Shown here: piece by piece, positions 57,221 through 64,000 of the stretch
How positions within the stretch are numbered: the first letter of the stretch is position 1
Layout of the letters: every line of letters begins with the position of its first letter
Source of the DNA: Euleptes europaea
Taxonomy: Eukaryota > Chordata > Lepidosauria > Squamata > Sphaerodactylidae
Direction: 5' to 3'
NCBI RefSeq assembly: GCF_029931775.1
Contig: NC_079325.1
Coordinates: 40,863,173 to 40,927,172, forward strand
Length of the DNA stretch: 64,000 nucleotides
Made by a program: the position numbers and the translations under genes
The notes under the pieces: model-generated
Seen by the model: the letters and a program-made list of their open reading frames with translations, nothing else
The model's database searches: none
What the model was told of the DNA's origin: nothing

Positions 57221-58203
57221 TCTGTGCTTGCGTAGTGCAAGGGAAGATTGGGGGAGAGCCACAGAGTCTTTTAGGGAAGCTTGTTGGCTATTACTCATGT
57301 TCTTATTGACGGAAACCTGATCTGTTTCCAAGGAATCCCTGGAAGACAGTAAAAAAACCCCAGCCTCTTTGCAATGGAGACTATTCATAGAGGCATCATC
57401 AAGCCGAAGAGGTGTAGGGTGATGTATGTGCATGTGTGAATCAGCCGTGAGCAGTAATTTTTTGGAAGAGTTGTGTTAACCCCAAGCTGTTCTCGGTACA
57501 GTCATCTTTGAGTTGCAGGTTTTGATGTGGTTTATGGTTGAAACCGATCTTGCTGACATGTTATAACAGTACGTATTTTGAGGATCCGGGTGATTCATTG
57601 TCTCAGATATTTCTGTTTCATTATACAACATTGTATTATTTAATGTTTCAGGTTTGCATGTTGGGCTGCAGCTTGAGAATCCCTCTTCAGAAAACTCCAG
57701 GAAGGTTTCTTTTTGGCTGTTAGCCAAGAAAGGGATCTCTGTGTTTCAAAGCAGTGCATTTGGAGGAACAAATGGGAGGGGTGTGTTTGTGTGTGGTAAC
57801 AATTTCTGTTGTGTCTCTCTGCATTTTTCAGCAGTGGGCTTCAGGGCAGCTTTACCGCTGTTTTGCAATGCTGAGAGTCAGCAAGCAATACGCTGCTCCA
57901 GGCAGTAGCCAGTTGCTGCTGTTTTCATCTAATGGACACAGGAGGAGCACTGACCGAAAGACAAAATAGAATCAGAAGAGGTTTTTTTGTTATTTGATTG
58001 CAAGAGTCTCAAATTTTGCCCTGGATCTTGCAAACATATCTTGTCAATGAACAGTTTCTAGCCTCCCCGTAATGGGCTACCACTGAAAATGTGTTCTGCC
58101 AGGCTGTGGGCCTCCGCAGGTGCCCAGCCATGCCAACCCCAGAACCTGACCTGAGCCAATCGTCTCAGGGAAGAGAACAATATGCTCCAACCTGAGCACT
58201 TTG
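57221..58203. other. Intron 2, unique sequence
   Basis: No gene or repeat recognised. Confidence 0.35.
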
Positions 58204-58340
58204 GAACATAGGAACATAAGGAAGGCTGTGCTGGATCAGACCAAGGCCCATCAAGTCCAGCAGTCTGTTCACATAGAGGCCAACCAGGTGCCTCTAGGAA
58301 GCCCACAAATAAGATGACTGCAGCAGCATCATGTGTCCAA
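58204..58340 (-). mobile_element. CR1/L2-like LINE 3' fragment
   Basis: GGAACATAGGAACATAAGGA, CCATCAAGTCCAGCAGTCTG and GGCCAACCAGGTGCCTCTAG match 45225 in the same order. Confidence 0.8.
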
Positions 58341-59498
58341 GGGGAAACAGCCCTGCATAAATGTCGAGACTGCCTTTCAGGAACAAACACCGGCCTTATT
58401 TATTTAAGTTGTATTTCTTAAAAAAATTCATATGCGGCCTCTTTAGAGAGCTGCATAATGAGCCAGCCAGAACATAAAACAGCTTAAGAAATCATGAAAT
58501 TTACAAACAGGTAAAAAAAAGCAACAACCATTAAAAATCCAGCCAGAACATAAAAGCAGCATAAAACATTTACGGTAACTGTCAAAAATTATGCTTGTAA
58601 AAGAGTCCTCGGGTGGGAAGCATACTGTAAAAACATTTTAAAAAGATCACGCTCCTTAGTTAAAAGCCTAGGTTAAAAGAAATATTTTGGCCTGGCATAT
58701 AAGAGAGACTCGGGAGGCACCAGTTGAACTTCAAGGGTGTGGGAATCACATAGGTAGAGGAGCCGCTATTTAAAAAATGGAGAAGCGTTTGGCAATCTAG
58801 GGCTACAGATGTTAGTAAAAGCGGTATTTTGATTCTTGCTTTCTGAAGCATATGGGGAATACCCTGCACATCTGGGTGCTTTTCACATTACATTTGAAAG
58901 ACATTTGTGTCTCCATGACATATTGAGACTAGTCTGTCATGATTTTCCCCAAAGGATCCAGGGATTAGGAAATATATGAATATGTATTATTTTAAAAAAT
59001 TCTTTTAATTTTTGTGCATGGGTGGGAAAGCCTGTTTTCCTCCTGCCAATTTTCTTTGGCAAATATCCTGTCCTTGTGTGTGCATGATATGCTGTTTTGA
59101 TGCGACTGAAGCCCAAATAAGCATCGTTTTAAATTTAAATTTTATTGTGTGGTGTTAAGATGGCCAGGAAAGCCTGCAGCTTCATCCGGAGTGTGGAGAA
59201 ACCTTCAAAGAAAGAAGAAACCTTCCAAGACTCACTGGCAGTCAGAGAGAGTAGACAAAATTGACCTTGACGGACCAATGGTCTGATTCAGTGTTCATGT
59301 GTGAAAAATCAAACTTTCAACTCAAACCAGAACTGTTGCAAAATTCAGTCTTGTCCCTGCCTGGGTTTTATGGGGGTGCTACGCATTCTTTGTTACACTG
59401 CATTCCTGAAGGGGAGGGCAAATGGTCTTAGGAGGTGGCATGACCCCTACGCCAGCATCTGTGCCACTTGCACCGTGCAAACTGGCATGGACTCTGGC
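58341..59498. other. Intron 2, mostly unique sequence
   Basis: A SINE B-like end lies at about 59225-59305 (GAGAGTAGACAAAATTGACC, GGTCTGATTCAGTGTTCATG). The rest is unrecognised AT-rich sequence. Confidence 0.4.
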
Positions 59499-60398
59499 TA
59501 GGGTTGCCATTGCCAACCTCCAGGTGCTGGAAAGAAAAATAGGCACCACTGTACTAGTATCTCAGAGATTAGAAAATCAGTACAGGAGCGAGAAATATTA
59601 ACAAAGTGCAAAATTTATAGAAATGCTACTGATACACTAAACAACAATAATATACAACATATAAACCCACTATCCATCAAACAATGTCCATCAAGCAAAT
59701 ATGAAATAGTGCAAAGCACTTCTCAAAAAGAGTCATATGGAACTCTCAAAAAAGTCTCTAGTAGAGTACATTCGCCATTGCTGACAATATAATTCAATGC
59801 GTAGTCCTTTTGAAGTGATGCAGAAAATCACGGAGAGGATACGGCCGTTTTAAATTCTTAATTATTCATTCTTCCTCAGTCCTTCCTATAGTACAAAAAA
59901 TTGTAATAATACCATATACTGTCATCATATCTGTCTACAATAATTAACATAATCCCACAATTAAAAACATACTTACAAACAGTAATCATATTGTAGTTCT
60001 ACATATTCACCACTGAAAGGGTATAGGGTAGTATACAATTCCCACGAAGGGAATATACGTTCCTTTACCCTTGATGGACATTGTTTGATGGATACTGGGT
60101 TTATATGTTGTATATTACTGTTGTTTAGTGTATCAGTAGCATTTCTATAAATTTTGCACTTTGCTAATATTTCTCGCTTCTGCACTGATTTCCTAACCTC
60201 CAAGTACTAGCTGGAGATCTCCTGCTATTACAACTGATCTCCAGCCGATAGCGTCGCGATCATTTCACCTGGAGAAAATGGCCGCTTTGGCAATTGGACT
60301 CTATGGCATTCAAATCCCTCCCCTCCCCAAACCCCACCCTCCTCAGGCTCCGCCCCAAAAACCTCCCACCGGTGACGAAGAGGGACCTGGAAACCCTA
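59499..60398 (+). mobile_element. T1 element carrying a long inverted-repeat insert
   Basis: Outer ends TAGGGTTGCCATTGCC and CCTGGAAACCCTA have 8-bp flanks ACTCTGGC and ATGCTGGC (two mismatches). The first ~32 bases of T1 are followed by about 660 bases of foreign DNA. T1 then resumes at AACCTCCAAGTACTAGCTGG, repeating the AACCTCCAGGTGCTGG seen before the insert. Confidence 0.85.
59568..60195. repeat. Inverted-repeat element of unknown family
   Basis: The left arm (59568-59693, from TTAGAAAATCAGTACAGG) and the right arm (60072-60195) are complementary over about 125 bases with few mismatches. Shared text includes TTTATAGAAATGCTACTGAT. The ~380-bp centre is AT-rich and holds no recognised gene. 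A 76-codon minus-strand frame at 59973-60203 spans one arm without a known domain. Confidence 0.85.
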
Positions 60399-62231
60399 AT
60401 GCTGGCATAAGGGCACTTACGCCAGGCCCCCGGACCGTGGCGGCGGTGCGGCCCTCAGACGCCGGTGCACCCTTACCCCGGCATCCTCCTGGCGCAACCC
60501 CCTGTGCCGGCATCCCAGGAGGCTGTGAGAGTGTCCCAGCCCCTTCATAGAGCCACAAATGCTGGGCATCCTGGTCACAACAGCCACAGCTCTTAAAACA
60601 GGCTTGAATCTGTTTTAAATTTGTCATGTGGACATGCCGACTGTCATGTTTGCGTCTAAAGATCTGTGTAAACCACATCTTGTAACTAACAATAAAGCTT
60701 TCTAGCTGGGAGAGAATTCTCCAGGGACGAATCCACAGCTGGTCTCTTTCACCCCCTCTTCATCCTACCGCAAATAGAATTTGCTTTTTTTTAATTTAAA
60801 AAAATTGTCTAAAAGTTGGGCAACATTTCATTTTAGCCTTGTGAAGAGTTGTTTGAAAGCTGGTTATAAAGGGAATTTCCAGACTGCACAAGCATTTCCA
60901 TACACATTTTTAAAAATCTGTGCTGTCTCGGGTAACTGAAGTTTGTTATACTTGTGGGTTTCAATGTATTGCACACACGTACACATACAGATACCCATAC
61001 CTATGCATATACATACAAATACACACGGCCAAAACAAAATTTCGTTGGTAACATGGACCTCTCAGTGCACATACAATCTCATGAGATATGAAAAGAATAT
61101 TATTTTATTTCTGAAAAGACCTGAATAGACCATCTTATGGTAATACTTTCAGCCCGGGCTTCGCTCCCCCCCCAGACATATAGGTTTCAGTAAACGATAC
61201 TAATTTCTCCTCTCCCCCCAAAGCTGAGAGAGTGGGAGGCTAGTAAGAGAGACAAGGCGGGAAAGGGAATGAAAATGAAACACAGTTTTTAAAGCTCAAA
61301 TGTTGGTGTCTGTCGGCCTGAACACGTAGTGGATGCATTCAATGACAAAGAAGTATAACTTTCAGTTTGTTGGCGGCCGCAGCTAAACCTCAGAGGTTTG
61401 TATTTCTCTCCCACCCATCCATTTAAAAGCCGATTCTAAGTTACCACTCAAGCAAAAAGACACATAAACAAGGGCAGGACGTAACCCCCCAAACTCTTCA
61501 ACAGCCTGATTTTCATCACCCCGACGGGTCCCTGGGGAACCTCGGGTCTCGAATCTGGAAGTACCTTTCACCCTTCTCGGCTACAGTTCTTGCATAACCG
61601 GAACGGGGAGCCGAGTGAGACCCACCAAAATTAGTTCCTTGCTGTTGCGATAATGGAGGAAGGGGACGAAAGATTGTAAAGGGGGGGGGGAAGGTGTGTT
61701 TCAGGAAACTTTATTCAGGAAGTTTAAGTGGGGCCTGTTTGCCATGGCATCAATCCATTGGTGATGGCGATCCTCGGTGTGTACGATGGGCGTCATTGGA
61801 TGCCAAGAATAACACCCCTTTGCTCCCCAAAGACCGATAGGGTTCCCCTTTCTTTGCTTTAAATGTTTGTTAATAATAATGTTTTAAAAGCCTCTTCTTG
61901 ACCTTAAGCCTCCGCAAGAATCTATCTTCTTTGTCCCATTCGGCACGCACACAGAGGCACGGCAAACGAAAAGTCTGGCCAAGTCTGTGTGATCCCCCCT
62001 ACCCCCAGTAAGGTGTAATTGATGGAGCAGTGAAGGGTAAGCTGTTTGCTTTAACTACTGCAGCTGGGCGGATTTAGCTGTTTATAAGGGCTCTGTCTGT
62101 TTTCCTACAGCCAAGTCCTTAGATTTCATACTGGGATTGACAGCACTTCCTAATGGGTCCGTGGCTTTGCTTAGGTTTCTGCAGTCAAAATAAATTTTTG
62201 CCTTAGGTTCTCTCCTTCCAGTCACTCAGTT
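60399..62231. other. Intron 2, mostly unique sequence
   Basis: A GC-rich patch at 60407-60550 (GCGCAACCCCCTGTGCCGGC) continues the CTACGCCAGCATCTGTGCC text before the T1 insertion. A CA/TA-rich run lies at 60970-61026. The 61.2-62.2 kb part is free of mobile elements and looks like unique DNA. Confidence 0.4.
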
Positions 62232-62390
62232 GAATGATGCTCAGTTGTTTGGTGTTTTTTTTTTTTTAACACCCCGTAAAATGAATGATGCTCAGTTTGG
62301 TGTTTTGTTTTGTTTTTTAAAAAAAAACCCGTAAAATGAATGATGCTCAGTTGTTTGGTTTTAAAAAACACACAAAAAACCCTGTAAAAT
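62232..62390 (+). repeat. Threefold tandem repeat
   Basis: Units start at 62232, 62283 and 62338, each with GAATGATGCTCAGT(TGT)TTGG, a T- or A-run and CC(C/T)(C)GTAAAAT. Unit lengths are 51-55 bases. Confidence 0.92.
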
Positions 62391-62451
62391 ATATCACAGT
62401 CGCATATATGGACTGCAATCTGCATTTTAAAATAGAATGAGGCAACCTTCA

Positions 62452-62662
62452 TAGGGTTGCCAACCTCCAGGTACTAGCTGGAGATCTCCTGCTATTACAC
62501 CTGTCCTCCAGCCGATAGAGATCAGTTCGCCTGGAGAAGATGGCAGCTTTGGCCATTGGACTCTATGGCATTGAAGTCCCTCCCCTCCCCAAACCCCCAC
62601 CCTCCTCAGGCTCCACCCCATAAAATCTCCCACTGGTGGCAGAGAGGGACCTGGCAACCCTA
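62452..62662 (+). mobile_element. hAT-type MITE T1, complete, perfect target duplication
   Basis: TAGGGTTGCCAACCTCCAGG to GGACCTGGCAACCCTA, 211 bp, flanked on both sides by AACCTTCA (62444-62451 and 62663-62670). This is the best-preserved insertion of the family together with 37963. Confidence 0.95.
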
Positions 62663-62979
62663 AACCTTCAAGATATTTCCAAATGCAAAAATAACAACAC
62701 CCAACTTATGCACATATCCTCACCAGCAGTCTTGCAAATAGGTGTTCTCAGGTAAAATTGGTTTAGGCACATATAATCAATAGACGCCTCACAAACAAGG
62801 CTATGCAGGTTTCTAGGCCACAGTGTTAATCTCCCCACTCATGACTGTGTTACTCAATGGTGACGCTGAAACAACTAGAAAGAAAGAGACTAGAGTTCAA
62901 GAGAGTTCTTACCTAGCTGAGCATAATGCTACTGTTTTGGACAGACCTTCAGTCCACCTTGCTCAGTCTTGTCTCCCCT

Positions 62980-63120
62980 CACTGGCAGTGGCTATCTGAG
63001 GTCTCTGGCAGACAGATGCTTTGTAACAACTGCTACCTGAGATCCTTTAACAGGAGATGCCAAGGTTTGCCCCTGGAACTTAGGAGTGCAAAGGATGTAC
63101 TCTCCAGGCAAGGAAGATAA
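62980..63120 (-). mobile_element. Worn SINE family B
   Basis: CACTGGCAGTGGCTATCTGA, CCTTTAACAGGAGATGCCAA and GCCCCTGGAACTTAGGAGTG keep the family B order in reverse. Confidence 0.55.
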
Positions 63121-63182
63121 CCCATTGAGCAACAGAAAGGAAATAGCTATGGATGGGATGGAGGTGAGAAGAAATGCTTGGG

Positions 63183-63300
63183 ACATAAGAACATAAGAAA
63201 AGCCATGCTGGATCAGACCAAGGTCCATCAAGTGCAACAGTCTGGTCACATAGTGGCCAACCAGGTGCCTCTAGGAAGCCCACAAACAAGACAACAAGAC
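63183..63300 (-). mobile_element. CR1/L2-like LINE 3' fragment
   Basis: ACATAAGAACATAAGAAAAG, GGATCAGACCAAGGTCC and GGCCAACCAGGTGCCTCTAG match 45225, 58204 and 6393. Confidence 0.82.
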
Positions 63301-63395
63301 TTCAGTGTGGACAATCAGTCGTTGGAAAGTACACCGGTGAGGCAAACAGGGGCAGTATTGTGTTGATAGTGACTGTGTACATGTGCAAAAGCCCT

Positions 63396-63613
63396 CACTT
63401 GGATGGCCCAGGCTAGCCTGATCTTCTCAGGTCTCAGAAATTAAGCAGGGTTGGCCCTGGTTGGTACCTGGATGGGAGACCACCAAGGAATTCCAGGGTC
63501 GCTATGCAGAGGAAGGCAATGGCAAACCACCTCTGTCAGTCACTTGCCTTGAGAACCCTACTGGGTTGCCATAAGTCAGTTGGCTGCGACTTGACGGCAC
63601 TTTAAACACACAC
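63396..63613 (+). mobile_element. 5S-rRNA-derived SINE, complete
   Basis: GATGGCCCAGGCTAGCCTGA, AAATTAAGCAGGGTTGG, CCTGGATGGGAGACC (5S boxes), GGCAAACCACCTCTGTCAG and the BovB-like end GGCTGCGACTTGACGGC with ACACACAC are all present. It is a good reference for the other copies. Confidence 0.93.
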
Positions 63614-63982
63614 GTGCGCAAAAGAGAATCACTGACTGAATGGTCCAACCCTCTAACACTGGCGCACTGCTGAAGAGATTATTCTCTGCCTTCTGTATGG
63701 CATTTTTACTCTGCAATAGTCTGTCTGATTGATGTTGGAAGCAAGAGAGTGTTAGTGCCCAGAACATAATTTCCTTTAATTAAAAAAATAAAACCATAAT
63801 GTTTAATCGTACAACAGAACTGGTTGTACCAGTATGGAATACTATTGAATAGCTGCAATTAGAGCTTATTCTGCAACATTTGTTCTTTGGATAGGCTGTT
63901 ATTGTGGGGCTAGGGGAGGGTGCAGAGGAAGGGAAGTGACTCAGCGGCAGCCAAGAAGAATCAGCCGCAACCTGGTTACGTG

Positions 63983-64000
63983 GACATATATATGAAGCTG
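63983..64000 (-). mobile_element. Edge of a SINE family B copy
   Basis: The window ends in ACATATATATGAAGCTG, which resembles the reversed end of family B (ACATGAAGCTGCC). Only the first bases are visible. Confidence 0.4.

Noticed and set aside
63396-63500. Apparent 5S rRNA gene
   Set aside because: The 5S boxes are diverged and followed by a BovB-like tail. The same unit recurs at several places, so it is a SINE.

Overview
This is vertebrate nuclear DNA, and its interspersed repeats point to a squamate reptile, most likely a lizard. It carries BovB (RTE) LINE 3' ends, 5S-rRNA-derived SINEs with BovB-like tails, several tRNA-derived SINE families, CR1/L2-like LINE tails and many short hAT-type elements. 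The species cannot be named from sequence alone. Almost all open reading frames here are chance frames or frames across repeats. There is no operon, CRISPR array or prokaryotic system.

Only one protein-coding gene is supported: the 5' end of LMX1B (LIM-homeodomain transcription factor) on the + strand. Exon 1 (coding 23198-23336) and exon 2 (25212-25398) are flanked by consensus splice sites and join in phase. They encode the N-terminus and the complete first LIM zinc-binding domain. Exon 3 onward lies beyond the window. The window therefore holds about 23 kb of upstream DNA, a CpG-rich promoter region (about 21.5-23.2 kb), intron 1 (1,875 bp) and at least 38.6 kb of a long intron 2.

Region by region: 1-19 kb is upstream intergenic DNA with scattered SINE, LINE and MITE copies, two good CTCF-like motifs (5.5 kb and 13.9 kb) and a possible solo LTR fossil. 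19.3-34.7 kb, around the promoter and first exons, is poor in transposons. It contains two CpG-rich blocks (21.5-23.3 and 27.8-29.3 kb), the second with a 24-bp minisatellite, and two long CTTT microsatellites. From 34.7 kb to the end, intron 2 is dense in mobile elements. The most notable are eleven copies or remnants of a ~210-bp hAT-type element (called T1 here, termini TAGGGTTGCC). Several have intact 8-bp target duplications, and some host or are hosted by other insertions.

The most unusual structures are T1 copies carrying large internal insertions (54372-55056, with an 84-bp duplication flanking the insert; 59499-60398, with ~125-bp inverted arms), a T1 tandem dimer inside a SINE (56294-57094), a layered four-element nest (41395-42640), and families of near-perfect hairpin MITEs. 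I did not find a convincing undescribed functional system. Family labels A, B, C, E, T1, T3, Z, P1 and P2 are working names for this window.
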